From Enterovibrio norvegicus DSM 15893 (lineage in GTDB: Bacteria; Pseudomonadota; Gammaproteobacteria; Enterobacterales; Vibrionaceae), in assembly GCF_900115495.1 (NCBI RefSeq), contig NZ_FOWR01000027.1, positions 1 to 64,000 of the forward strand: 64,000 nt of DNA, in the 5' to 3' direction. Shown piece by piece: positions 45,577-54,412 of the stretch; the stretch's first letter is position 1; every line of letters begins with the position of its first letter. The notes beneath the pieces were generated by a model. That model did no database searches and was not told where the DNA came from. It saw only the letters and a list, made by a program, of their open reading frames with translations. The position numbers and the translations under genes are program-made.

Positions 45577-47139
45577 ATGACCAAAAATGTTGTTGCGATA
45601 ACCGCCTGTGCTGCTGGTATTGCTCACACTTACATGGCAGCTGAAGCCCTCGAGCAAGCTGGCAAAGAACACAATTTTTTTGTAAAGGTTGAAACCCAAG
45701 GTTCAATCGGCGCACAGAATGTTCTGACCGAAAAAGAAATTAACGATGCAGAACTGGTGATCATCGCCTCTGACATTGAAATTGATCTTGCTCGCTTTGC
45801 AGGGAAACGTGTTTACAAGGCACGTCCAAAAGCCGCGATTCGCGATGCAATGGCACTTATCAAAGAAGCCGAAGAAAATGCGACTGTCTTTGGTGCGAAA
45901 GGCACAAAAGTCGGTAACGTGACCTTGGGTAAAACCACAGAAAACGGTTTTGTTCAGCACATCATGAGCGGTATCTCTTACATGGTACCGATGGTTATTG
46001 CAGCAGGTTTGTTGCTGGCCATCGCGAATATCTTCGCTTTTCAACGTGATGACCTGGGCCGTATGGTCGCGTGGGGCTTTGACCAAACAGAACCACTCGG
46101 TTATTTCATGGCGCACTTATTCAAAGTGGGTCAAATCGGCTTCCTTCTCATGATCCCACTGTTTGCAGGCTTCGTTGCAAATTCCATTGCGGATCGCCCT
46201 GCGATTGCTCCAGCGATGCTGGGTGCATACATGGCAAACGACCCAGCATTTTTAGGCACTGACGCGGGCGGCGGCTTCCTATCAGCCATCCTTGTTGCTT
46301 TCCTTGTTGGCTACTTCGTGAAGTACCTGAAGAAAATCAAATGGCCGAAACTGCTTCAACCGCTTGTGCCGATCATGATCATCCCTTTGATCGCAACCTT
46401 CTTCATTACCGTCGTGGTGTTGTACTTCATTGGTCAACCTATCGCGGGTGCCATGAGTGCATTGTATGAAGGCCTTAACTGGCTAACCAACACGTATGGC
46501 GCATCTACCTTCATCATCGGTGCCATTATCGGCGCAATGATCGGCTTCGACTTCGGTGGCCCAGTCAACAAAACCGCACTGATTTTCGGTACTGCGGTAT
46601 GGACTGACACCGTTGCAAAATACGGCATTGAAGGCGCTAACTTCGTTCCAGGCACCGCGGCACAAGCTGCAATATCTGTCGCGCCACTTGGTATTTTCCT
46701 AGCGTCAAAGCTGTTTAAAAACCGCTTCACTGACACTGAAAAAGTCTCTGCAAACTCTGCGTTCGGTATGGGTATTGTTGGGGTAACTGAAGGTGCTATT
46801 CCGTTTGCTGCGGCAAACCCTGTTCAAATCATCACCGCCAGTGTGGCAGGTTCAGCCCTAGCCGGTGGCCTTGTGGGTTACTTGGACGTGAAATTCTACG
46901 GCGGTATCGGTTCTCCGTTGGGTACGTTCATCGGTTACATCGAGCAGCCGATTCCTTTCGTGACGTGGATTGCGTGTACCTTCGCGGGTATCGCAACCAC
47001 CGCAATGATCATTGGCTTCTGGCGACGCCCTTCTAAACAGCCAGTTGCTAATGCAAAAGAAGCGGGCACAACATCAAGCTCCATACAGCAGGAAACAGCC
47101 ACACCCGCTGTTGCTACTTCAACCGCAGTGAATGGATAA
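45577..47139 (+). CDS. PTS EIIBC component, fructose/mannosylglycerate family
   Basis: 520 residues, inner membrane. Residues 1-100 are a fructose-type EIIB domain with phospho-cysteine C11 in ITACAAGIAHTYMAAEAL. Residues about 125-475 are the EIIC channel with about nine or ten membrane segments (YMVPMVIAAGLLLAIANIF, GFDFGGPVNKTALIFG, GVTEGAIPFAAANP). It imports and phosphorylates a sugar. The alpha-mannosidase downstream, and the resemblance of this gene set to E. coli mngA-mngB, point to mannosylglycerate or another mannoside rather than fructose. The C-terminal tail is low-complexity (Ala, Thr, Ser). Confidence 0.87.
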   Translation: MTKNVVAITACAAGIAHTYMAAEALEQAGKEHNFFVKVETQGSIGAQNVLTEKEINDAELVIIASDIEIDLARFAGKRVYKARPKAAIRDAMALIKEAEENATVFGAKGTKVGNVTLGKTTENGFVQHIMSGISYMVPMVIAAGLLLAIANIFAFQRDDLGRMVAWGFDQTEPLGYFMAHLFKVGQIGFLLMIPLFAGFVANSIADRPAIAPAMLGAYMANDPAFLGTDAGGGFLSAILVAFLVGYFVKYLKKIKWPKLLQPLVPIMIIPLIATFFITVVVLYFIGQPIAGAMSALYEGLNWLTNTYGASTFIIGAIIGAMIGFDFGGPVNKTALIFGTAVWTDTVAKYGIEGANFVPGTAAQAAISVAPLGIFLASKLFKNRFTDTEKVSANSAFGMGIVGVTEGAIPFAAANPVQIITASVAGSALAGGLVGYLDVKFYGGIGSPLGTFIGYIEQPIPFVTWIACTFAGIATTAMIIGFWRRPSKQPVANAKEAGTTSSSIQQETATPAVATSTAVNG

Positions 47140-47144
47140 CCCTG

Positions 47145-47591
47145 ATGAACAACGTCTTTAACGTCGAGCATATTCTGACTGACGCCCACTCAACCTCTCA
47201 GCAGCAAGCGTTTCAGTTCATTGCCGAGCACGCCCATCAACTGGGTTACATCGACAGCGTTGATGGTTTTGCACGTGGGTTGCAAGCGCGTGAGGCGCAT
47301 GACAGCACCGGGTTTCTTGGCGGAATGGCAGTGCCACACTGCAAATCAGCCCATGTAAAAACACCGGCTATTTTTGTGGTGCATTTTGCCAACCCTATCG
47401 AGTGGGACACCATGGACGATGAACCTGTCACCACGGCAGTGTCGTTAGCGATTCCAGAATCAGGGGCAGAAGAAAGCCTAATGATGCTGACGAAGTTATC
47501 GCGCGCCATGATGAAACCCGACATTCGAAACACGCTACAACAGAACGACACGCAAGCCATTTTAGATACCATTCAACACGTGATTGCGTGA
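47145..47591 (+). CDS. PTS EIIA component (PTS_EIIA_2 family)
   Basis: 148 residues, cytoplasmic. The phosphorylated histidine is H65 in GGMAVPHCKSAHVKTP, the standard EIIA-fructose/mannitol motif (G.GIA.PH). It accepts phosphate from HPr and passes it to the EIIB domain of the preceding gene, from which it is separated by 5 bases. In E. coli MngA the A, B and C domains are fused; here A is a separate protein. It could also serve the stand-alone EIIB at 53815. Confidence 0.88.
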   Translation: MNNVFNVEHILTDAHSTSQQQAFQFIAEHAHQLGYIDSVDGFARGLQAREAHDSTGFLGGMAVPHCKSAHVKTPAIFVVHFANPIEWDTMDDEPVTTAVSLAIPESGAEESLMMLTKLSRAMMKPDIRNTLQQNDTQAILDTIQHVIA

Positions 47592-47614
47592 GTTTACATA
47601 TCCAATGACATGAG

Positions 47615-47637
47615 GGTGCCGCTCGCCGAGCCGCACC
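47615..47637 (+). promoter_or_regulatory. Intercistronic hairpin before the GH38 gene
   Basis: GGTGC-C-GCTC, GCC, GAGC-C-GCACC: a symmetric 9-bp stem with one C-C mismatch and a 3-base loop, in the 85-bp gap between EIIA and GH38. There is no T run, so it is more likely an mRNA stability or processing element than a terminator. Confidence 0.4.
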
Positions 47638-47676
47638 TTCACATTCTGCGGATAGCATTCCAAAGCGGACAGGTTT

Positions 47677-50340
47677 ATGAAAAAACAACTACATGTTATC
47701 TCCCATACTCATTGGGATTTTGAGTGGTACTTCTCCGCTCATGAATCGCTCATTCAATTGATCTATCACCTCGAAGAAGTGATGGACGCGCTCGAGAACG
47801 GCGAAGTAGATAACTACTACTTGGATGGACAACTGAGCATCGTAGAAGATTATTTATCTGCCTGCCCGCAGCACAAAGAACGTTTTTGTCATTTGGTCGA
47901 AAGCGGAAAACTCAAGATCGGCCCTTGGTATAGCCAAACCGATCAACTGATCATTTCGGGTGAGTCCATCATCCGAAACCTGCAACTGGGTATTCGTCTT
48001 GGTGAATCACTCGGTGGCTGCGAAATGCTGGGCTATGTGCCGGACGCTTTTGGTCAAAGCATGGACATGCCAAAAATCTATAACGGTGTCGGCATCGATA
48101 AAACGGTTTTTTGGCGTGGACTGTCTACGGACGTTTATCCGTACCGAGAAGGTCAATGGCAAAGTGAAGACGGCAGCCATGTGCTTTTCTACAACATCAA
48201 AGATGGCTATTACGTGGGCGGGCAACTGATCTATTCCGACGATGCTATCTCGCTAACTAACCAAGTCGAGAAAGACTGCCTTAGCGATCACGTTGCCCTG
48301 CCATTGGGTGGCGACCAACGCTTCGTTGATCGCAATGTCAAAGAACGCATTGCGCTGTTTAATCAAAAGCTGGCAGACGCCAACATCGATAGCCAACTGA
48401 TTGAAAGCAGCTACGACAAACTGTTCGCCTCGCTTAATGCGCAAGACCTGCCAATGGACACGCTGAGCGGCGAGATGATCGATGGGCAAGTATCGAAAAT
48501 CCACCGTTCCATTTACTCGTCACGCGCCGATCATAAGCGCCTGAACGATATGCTTGAGCGACGTATCACCCTTGAGCTTGAGCCCCTTATGGCGCTGGCC
48601 ACCCGTTATGGTATCGGCTATCAGCCTGAACTCATTAATAACCTTTGGCGCACCATGACCCGCAATCATGCCCACGACAGTGCCGGAGGTTGCAACACGG
48701 ACAAAACCAACAAGATCATCCTTGAACGCTTTGAACAGGTTGATCAAACATCAAGTGCAGCGCGAGACTATTTGGTACGCAAACTGGCGGATTCTCAACC
48801 TGAACTCGATAACGGCACGCGCCTGACCTTGTTCAATACCCTGCCCGTCTCACGAGAGCAGGTTCAAGACATCACGCTTTCAACCAAATCGCCGCAATTC
48901 ACGCTAAGCACCTTAGCGGGTGAGAACGTAGCATTTGATGTAACTGCACAAACCCAACACTACAACGGCAGCATTCAACGCAATCCCGAAGACAATGACC
49001 CGAATGGCTACTACTACCAAACCGACATCGCCGTTCAATATGCGCTTCCCGCATTAGGTTTCACGTCTCTCGTGATTCAAGAAGTAGCAGAAAAAGATGC
49101 GTTAGTGCTACCCACGGTTCTTGGGAAACACATCGAAAATGATCGATACCGTATCGACTATCAAAACGGCGAATTGAACCTTACTGACAAGCAAACAGGC
49201 CAGCATTGGCCGCAAGCCTTCACGTTGCGTGATGGCGGTGACGATGGCGATACCTACGACTACTCACCACCTGAAAATGATTGGGTGATCACCTTGTCAT
49301 TCAGTCACGCAGCATGCACGACACAATCCGGTCAATGTAAGCAACAAATGACCTTGAAAGGCTCATGGTTGCTACCAGAAAACTTAGAGGCTCGTGCTCA
49401 GGGCTTCCGCGACACTGTTTGCGAGTACACCGTGAACGTGACGCTCACCAACGATGAACAGCCTTTGCAGATCGATGTCACCATCGACAATCAAGCCGAC
49501 GATCATCGCCTACAGATCGTCATTAACAGCCCAATCAAAGCGAAAGAAAGCATTGCGGATACACCCTTTGGCTTTGCGCGTCGCCCATTGTTCCAAACGC
49601 AATTGGCGGATTGGCGTGAGCGCGGCTGGAAAGAAGAGCCTTGCGGGATTTACCCGATGATCAACTACGCCAACCTGCACGATGAGCAAGCCAGTTTGAC
49701 GGTGTTCGCCCAAGGCATAAAAGAGTATGAAGTGCTTATCGAGAGCGCGGAACAGCCAAGCGGCACCCTCGCCCTCACGCTGTTCCGCAGCGTGGGTTGG
49801 TTAGGCAAGCCCGACCTACTTCGTCGCCCAGGAATTGCATCAGGTCAGCAGTTTAAATACATCCCCACCCCTGATAGCCAGATGAAAGGCCACCAGCACA
49901 TCACACTGGGACTACACATCGATCCAAGTTTCTCGCCGGCGACTGCTGTGCAGCAATGGCAAACGTGGAGTGTGAAAACGCCTTACTATCAAGCGCAAAC
50001 GCTCAATCAATTCACCAATACCTTGAAATATTTTGTCATGCATCAACTCGACAATGCGGTGAAGGATAATGACAGCCTGTTTACCCTTGATGCGCCGCAT
50101 CTTGTTTGTAGCAGTGTCCAGTTCGACAACAACGCGCTGTATGTACGTCTTTTCAATCCATCGGAATACAGCATTGAGAACACAGGCAGCCTCACTGTCG
50201 GGCATGCAACAATCAAAAACGCAGCGGATACCAACCTGATGCTCAAGACTCTGAATACCTTGGTGGTTGATGGCAATGTGATTCAACTTGGCGACTTCCG
50301 TGCGAAGCAAATCCGCACCATTAAGATCATGCTTGATTAA
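47677..50340 (+). CDS. GH38 alpha-mannosidase (MngB-like)
   Basis: 887 residues, close to E. coli MngB. No signal peptide, so cytoplasmic. Zinc and catalytic residues can be seen: H12 and D14 in ISHTHWDFEWY, the nucleophile D123 in GYVPDAFGQS, and the fourth zinc ligand H331 or H333 in NHAHDSAGGCNTDK. The C-terminal beta-rich domains of GH38 follow. MngB hydrolyses 2-O-(6-phospho-alpha-mannosyl)-glycerate made by the PTS; this enzyme probably acts on the phosphorylated product of the neighbouring EII. The true aglycone cannot be read. Confidence 0.9.
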   Translation: MKKQLHVISHTHWDFEWYFSAHESLIQLIYHLEEVMDALENGEVDNYYLDGQLSIVEDYLSACPQHKERFCHLVESGKLKIGPWYSQTDQLIISGESIIRNLQLGIRLGESLGGCEMLGYVPDAFGQSMDMPKIYNGVGIDKTVFWRGLSTDVYPYREGQWQSEDGSHVLFYNIKDGYYVGGQLIYSDDAISLTNQVEKDCLSDHVALPLGGDQRFVDRNVKERIALFNQKLADANIDSQLIESSYDKLFASLNAQDLPMDTLSGEMIDGQVSKIHRSIYSSRADHKRLNDMLERRITLELEPLMALATRYGIGYQPELINNLWRTMTRNHAHDSAGGCNTDKTNKIILERFEQVDQTSSAARDYLVRKLADSQPELDNGTRLTLFNTLPVSREQVQDITLSTKSPQFTLSTLAGENVAFDVTAQTQHYNGSIQRNPEDNDPNGYYYQTDIAVQYALPALGFTSLVIQEVAEKDALVLPTVLGKHIENDRYRIDYQNGELNLTDKQTGQHWPQAFTLRDGGDDGDTYDYSPPENDWVITLSFSHAACTTQSGQCKQQMTLKGSWLLPENLEARAQGFRDTVCEYTVNVTLTNDEQPLQIDVTIDNQADDHRLQIVINSPIKAKESIADTPFGFARRPLFQTQLADWRERGWKEEPCGIYPMINYANLHDEQASLTVFAQGIKEYEVLIESAEQPSGTLALTLFRSVGWLGKPDLLRRPGIASGQQFKYIPTPDSQMKGHQHITLGLHIDPSFSPATAVQQWQTWSVKTPYYQAQTLNQFTNTLKYFVMHQLDNAVKDNDSLFTLDAPHLVCSSVQFDNNALYVRLFNPSEYSIENTGSLTVGHATIKNAADTNLMLKTLNTLVVDGNVIQLGDFRAKQIRTIKIMLD

Positions 50341-50348
50341 GAGGAGCG

Positions 50349-50372
50349 TTCGCCCTACGGTAGTGGGGCGAA
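50349..50372 (+). promoter_or_regulatory. Hairpin between GH38 gene and rpiR-type regulator
   Basis: TTCGCCC and GGGCGAA pair over 7 bp with a 10-base loop, 8 bases after the GH38 stop. No T run follows. It could reduce read-through or stabilise the upstream mRNA. Confidence 0.35.
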
Positions 50373-50385
50373 TGATTGATGGCCT

Positions 50386-51189
50386 ATGGTACTGATGAAC
50401 AAAGATATTGGATTGCTGTTTGAATATGCACGGAGCAAATTCACCACTACCGACAACAAGATTGCGGATTATTTTCTCGCACATCGTCCTGTCAAAACCA
50501 TTGAAGAACTGGCGACGGACATTGGTGTCTCCACCGCCTCTATCACGCGATTTTGCCAAAAGATTGGCCTGAATAACCTCAAAGAATTTCTCTTTCTCTA
50601 TCAAGAGCAGTTGGATAGCGCGACCCCCCTCACCAAACCGGAGAATGATGGGCTGCAGCAAGATTACTTCGATGTTTTACAGCAACTAAAACACTGCCTT
50701 GATACAGGCGTTATCGAGCAAATCACCCACGCCATTGCAAGGCATCAAATCATCCATGTGTATGGCACCGGATTCAGTGCTCTTGCAGGGGCTGATTTCA
50801 AATTCCGTTTTGGACGACTCGGCAAGTTTGTCGAAGTGGTGCAAGACACGAACTCCATGCAAATGTACCAAGACATTTTGACGACCGACAACCTGGTGAT
50901 CGTGCTGAGTTTAAATGCGCAAAATGATGACATGGCGAAGGTGGTGAAAAACCTGACACGCCGCGGTATCGAAACCTATCTGATCTCGGCGAACCCGAAA
51001 TCAAAAATGTCACAATCAGCAACGGCAACCTTGCTCACTGCCTCGCTCAATGGTGAAGAACGTACCGGTATGATTTCAGCCCAACTGCCTATGCTGATGG
51101 CCATAGACCACCTTTACTATCATTACGTATCACTTGACCGAGAGACGATTAAAAACTGGGTGTCTACCGAAGCGCCATTTGGAAAATAA
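50386..51189 (+). CDS. RpiR-family regulator with SIS domain
   Basis: 267 residues. The N-terminal HTH_6 domain (about 1-75) contains KTIEELATDIGVSTASITRFCQKIGLNNLKEF. The C-terminal SIS domain (about 105-235), which binds phosphorylated sugars, has HVYGTGFSALAGADFKFRFGRLGK and LVIVLSLNAQNDDMAKVVKNLTRRG. It is the last plus-strand gene of the mannoside locus and probably senses a phosphosugar from the pathway. It may also control the convergent GH2/EIIB operon. Start ATG at 50386 or 50395. Confidence 0.87.
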   Translation: MVLMNKDIGLLFEYARSKFTTTDNKIADYFLAHRPVKTIEELATDIGVSTASITRFCQKIGLNNLKEFLFLYQEQLDSATPLTKPENDGLQQDYFDVLQQLKHCLDTGVIEQITHAIARHQIIHVYGTGFSALAGADFKFRFGRLGKFVEVVQDTNSMQMYQDILTTDNLVIVLSLNAQNDDMAKVVKNLTRRGIETYLISANPKSKMSQSATATLLTASLNGEERTGMISAQLPMLMAIDHLYYHYVSLDRETIKNWVSTEAPFGK

Positions 51190-51218
51190 TTCATCTCGAA
51201 TTCCTTTTCCTTTAGCAT

Positions 51219-51304
51219 CTACTTGCCCCAACCTCTGTATTCCCCTGCCTCTACTTGCCCCAACCTCTGTATTCCCCTGCCTCTATTTGGCCCAGTCTCT
51301 GTTT
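51219..51304. repeat. 32-bp tandem repeat, 2.6 copies
   Basis: A 32-base unit beginning CTACTTGCCCCAACCTCTGT and ending CCCCTGCCT is present exactly at 51219-51250 and 51251-51282. A third, degenerate copy runs to about 51304. It lies between the rpiR-type stop codon and the shared terminator. Confidence 0.9.
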
Positions 51305-51315
51305 GACCAGCAACA

Positions 51316-51341
51316 AAAAAGCCCTCCGAAGAGGGCTTTTT
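51316..51341. terminator. Bidirectional terminator between rpiR-type gene and GH2 gene
   Basis: AAAAAGCCCTC, CGAA, GAGGGCTTTTT: perfect 11-bp stem with a stable tetraloop and A/T runs on both sides, ending both converging transcripts. Confidence 0.92.
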
Positions 51342-51355
51342 GCTATCAATTTAAC

Positions 51356-53812
51356 TCAGTAACTCGCCGCTAAGTGGTACACCGTTAATCCTGCTTTCAC
51401 CTGTTCAGCGGATGTATTCCCCGTGTATTCCAAGGTAATAGGCTGAGAGGGCAACAAGGTAACGCTTGAGTCATCAAAACGTCCGGTATCACCGCCTTCG
51501 CCATCAAATTCAGGATGAACAAAGAAGGCTGGTTTGTCGGCACTCAAGGTCACCATCACACGACCATCCACCTCTTCCACCTTGGTTTCGATGTTCGCTT
51601 TAGGTAATGGCAGGCGCTTGTATGCATCGTCAAACCACATGTTGGTAAAGGTTTGACCATCACACTCGACAACCGCATGGAAGAAGCCTTCGTGCTTGCG
51701 CTCGTTAATCACGTTGCGGTCACACTGCCATACCACTTGGTTATCGTCTTCACCCAACATGCTCTCAATCGGCCATGTGTCGATCACTTCGCCGTGCCAG
51801 TCATACCAAGTCACTTGACCTTTTGCTGCCAAGCAACGGTGTTCATCATTAATCACATTCAATCGCACCGTGTTTTCTTCATCCACAAACACCGCCAATT
51901 GCTGCGCGAAGAAGCGTTTGGCATGGTAATGCAACTGCTTCCAACGCCCTGTGTATTCAATGCTCGACCAAGAGCTGACAGGCCAGCAATCATTCAATTG
52001 CCAATACAAGATACCGCGACAAACAGGCTTATTCGCACGCCAGTATTCGCTCGCCGTTTTAATGGCTAGCGCTTGTTGAACCTGACTTAAATAGAGCATC
52101 TGAGAGAAGTCAGAAGGGAAACGGAAATAGCGTGTGAACATTTCAGTGATGATGCTATTCCCACGGCCATTTTTCTGGTGTTGCTCAAAAGTAGGAGAAG
52201 TAACGTTCCACTCTTCCTCTGATGCAAAGGTTTTTACCGTTGGTAATGACGGCCAAGACTGATAGCCAAACTCACTACAAAAACGCGGCTTAATGCTGCT
52301 GTAGGCATCGAAGGATTTGCCGGAATGCCACACATCCCAAAAGTGCATGTCACCTTTGTTGTCGTCATGCCACGCATCACCAAAGTCCAACTCACCATTA
52401 CATGGCGAGCTCGCCCAGAAACGGCGGCTGGTGTCTTCGCGCTCAACCACTTCTTGCAGAACACGGCTTAAACGATCGTAATTCACCACGTATTTTTCGC
52501 GATTCGCGCGGGATTCTGGGTACCAATTGATCGCGCCGATCACTTCGTTATCGCCACACCATAACGCCAACGATGGATGATCGCTCAGACGGCGAACTTG
52601 TTCGGTGATCTCTTGTTCTACGTCGCGGAGGAAATCAGGTGTCGACGGGTACAAGGCGCATGAGAACATCAAATCTTGCCACACCAACAGACCTAGCTCG
52701 TCACACAGATCATAGAAGGTATCGCGCTCATACATGCCGCCACCCCAAACACGGATCATGTTCATGTTCGCGGCTTTCGCATCTTCCAACAAGCGTCGGT
52801 AATGATCAGGCGTTTGCTTGCCAGGCATCGCATCCAGTGGGATCCAGTTCGCGCCTTTCGCCATGATGGCTTTGTCGTTGACGACAAACGTCATCGCCGC
52901 ACCCACGTCGTCTTCGCCCGTTTCTAAATACAGCTCGCGAAGACCCAAGCGTTTCTCAATGGTTTGAGCATCTGTTGTCACTGTCAGTGTATAGAGCGGT
53001 TGTTCGCCGTAACCCGCAGGCCACCAGCGTTTAGGTTGCGCCATGCGAAAACAACATTCCACCTCTGTGCCCGTTAACGCAACAGATTGCGACATGCGCT
53101 CACCATCAGGGCTAACCAAACAACATTCAATCTGAGCGTCATTATCAGGGCTGATCTGTTCTGCAGAAATGATGGCCGTGACATCACAACTGCCATCGCT
53201 GTGCCATTGCTGTGTAGAACGGACCTGTTGAAGACGCACCTCAGACACAGGTTGCAAGCGAATGCTGTCGTAAATACCACTCACCAATAAGCAAATGCCC
53301 CAATCCCAGCCTGAATGACACTGGGTTTTACGCAAGGTATTCATGTGTGGAATCTGGTTGTTACCCACCGCCCAAGGCACAGGGAAAGGCAAGCGCTCAG
53401 CACGTGCTTTGGCTTCAATGTCTGCGCGTTTAAGCGTGATTTTCAGTGTATTTTCACCGTTGCACAAATACGGGCGAACATCGCGGCGGTAATGGCGGAA
53501 CATGTTGCTGCACAGCAATATAGTTTCGCCGTTCAACACAATCTCAGCCATGGTATCGACCATGCTCAAGATCAGGTCCACTGCCTTCGCACTCAGAAGA
53601 TCGGCATCTGCGATGAAGGTTTTCTCAAGCACCCAATCGTGTTCGCCCACCCACTGCACCTTGGTTTCATTACAGCCAAGGTAAGGGTCAGGAATAATGT
53701 CCGCAGCAAGCAACGCACTGTGCACATCGCCCGGCAAGGTGATAAGGGCAACGATGGACGCATCCATCAAAGAAGTGAGTTGCCATTGGCCGTCTAGTTT
53801 CAACATGGTCAT
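51356..53812 (-). CDS. GH2 beta-mannosidase
   Basis: 818 residues, no signal peptide. The order is sugar-binding domain (LDGQWQLTSL, PLGDVHSAL-like LPGDVHSALL), immunoglobulin-like domain, TIM barrel and C-terminal beta domains, as in bacterial beta-mannosidases. The acid/base is E423 in LWCGDNEV and the nucleophile E514 in FCSEFGYQSWP; HMNTLRKTQCHSGWDWG is also typical of beta-mannosidases. It cleaves terminal beta-mannosides in the cytoplasm. It follows the stand-alone EIIB by 2 bases, so it is PTS-linked, unusual for GH2. Whether the substrate is 6-phosphorylated is open. Confidence 0.9.
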   Translation of the reverse strand: MTMLKLDGQWQLTSLMDASIVALITLPGDVHSALLAADIIPDPYLGCNETKVQWVGEHDWVLEKTFIADADLLSAKAVDLILSMVDTMAEIVLNGETILLCSNMFRHYRRDVRPYLCNGENTLKITLKRADIEAKARAERLPFPVPWAVGNNQIPHMNTLRKTQCHSGWDWGICLLVSGIYDSIRLQPVSEVRLQQVRSTQQWHSDGSCDVTAIISAEQISPDNDAQIECCLVSPDGERMSQSVALTGTEVECCFRMAQPKRWWPAGYGEQPLYTLTVTTDAQTIEKRLGLRELYLETGEDDVGAAMTFVVNDKAIMAKGANWIPLDAMPGKQTPDHYRRLLEDAKAANMNMIRVWGGGMYERDTFYDLCDELGLLVWQDLMFSCALYPSTPDFLRDVEQEITEQVRRLSDHPSLALWCGDNEVIGAINWYPESRANREKYVVNYDRLSRVLQEVVEREDTSRRFWASSPCNGELDFGDAWHDDNKGDMHFWDVWHSGKSFDAYSSIKPRFCSEFGYQSWPSLPTVKTFASEEEWNVTSPTFEQHQKNGRGNSIITEMFTRYFRFPSDFSQMLYLSQVQQALAIKTASEYWRANKPVCRGILYWQLNDCWPVSSWSSIEYTGRWKQLHYHAKRFFAQQLAVFVDEENTVRLNVINDEHRCLAAKGQVTWYDWHGEVIDTWPIESMLGEDDNQVVWQCDRNVINERKHEGFFHAVVECDGQTFTNMWFDDAYKRLPLPKANIETKVEEVDGRVMVTLSADKPAFFVHPEFDGEGGDTGRFDDSSVTLLPSQPITLEYTGNTSAEQVKAGLTVYHLAASY

Positions 53813-53814
53813 GG

Positions 53815-54126
53815 TTAGGCCACCGCTACGTCACAAGCTGCATCCAGTATTTCAGCGGCACTCACCACCAGCTTTTTCACCGTTGTTTCGACGATGGTTT
53901 TGCCATCAAAGCGAGACATGCCCGCCAGTTCAATGTCAGTCGTCACGATGACCACATCGGCGTTTTCCACATCGTCTAATGTAATTTCGTTTTCCGCCCC
54001 AAGCGCACCTTGGGTTTCAACTTTAATGGTCAACCCGCGAGCAATCGCAGCTTGTTCTAATGATTCAGCGGCCATGTAAGTATGGGCAACACCTGAAGGG
54101 CAGGCAGTAATGGCAACAATGTTCAT
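53815..54126 (-). CDS. Stand-alone PTS EIIB (fructose family)
   Basis: 103 residues: a complete fructose-type EIIB domain with phospho-cysteine C9 in AITACPSGVAHTYMAAESL. It closely matches the EIIB domain of the EIIBC at 45577 (VKVETQGSIGAQN versus IKVETQGALGAEN). The start at 54126 has the ribosome site GGAGAAG; upstream codons in the open frame are not needed. It is the first gene of an operon with the GH2 beta-mannosidase. No EIIC or EIIA of its own is in the window, so it may share the EIIA at 47145 and an EIIC elsewhere. Confidence 0.88.
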   Translation of the reverse strand: MNIVAITACPSGVAHTYMAAESLEQAAIARGLTIKVETQGALGAENEITLDDVENADVVIVTTDIELAGMSRFDGKTIVETTVKKLVVSAAEILDAACDVAVA

Positions 54127-54361
54127 GATCTTCTCCAGCACGTCTGTTTTTATAACGTTATTACCCTGAAGATCACCACACTGAGCGAGGGTGCGTCGAG
54201 TGAGATTCACTGGACATTTTTATGATGTGTCGCAAAAGCAAAGCGCGGTCAAACTTAGTAAAAATGATTGTTTTGCATCAGTCACAAATCGAGGAAAAAC
54301 ACCGGCACCATCGACGCCAATGCCTATGACTTACCCGCCTTCCCTCCCTTTAAAAACAAAA

Positions 54362-54387
54362 AAAGCACCGCCCATTGGCAGTGCTTT
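54362..54387 (-). terminator. Terminator of the DyP peroxidase gene
   Basis: AAAGCAC-C-GCC and GGC-A-GTGCTTT form a stem with one mismatch and a 4-base loop, followed on the minus strand by TTTTTTTG. It is 25 bases after the stop codon. Confidence 0.75.
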
Positions 54388-54412
54388 CTGTTCTCTAAGA
54401 TGCATCGATAAA

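Noticed and set aside
49912-50661. 249-codon minus-strand frame across the GH38 end and the rpiR-type start
   Set aside because: It spans two well-supported genes on the opposite strand and has no family motif; it is a shadow frame.
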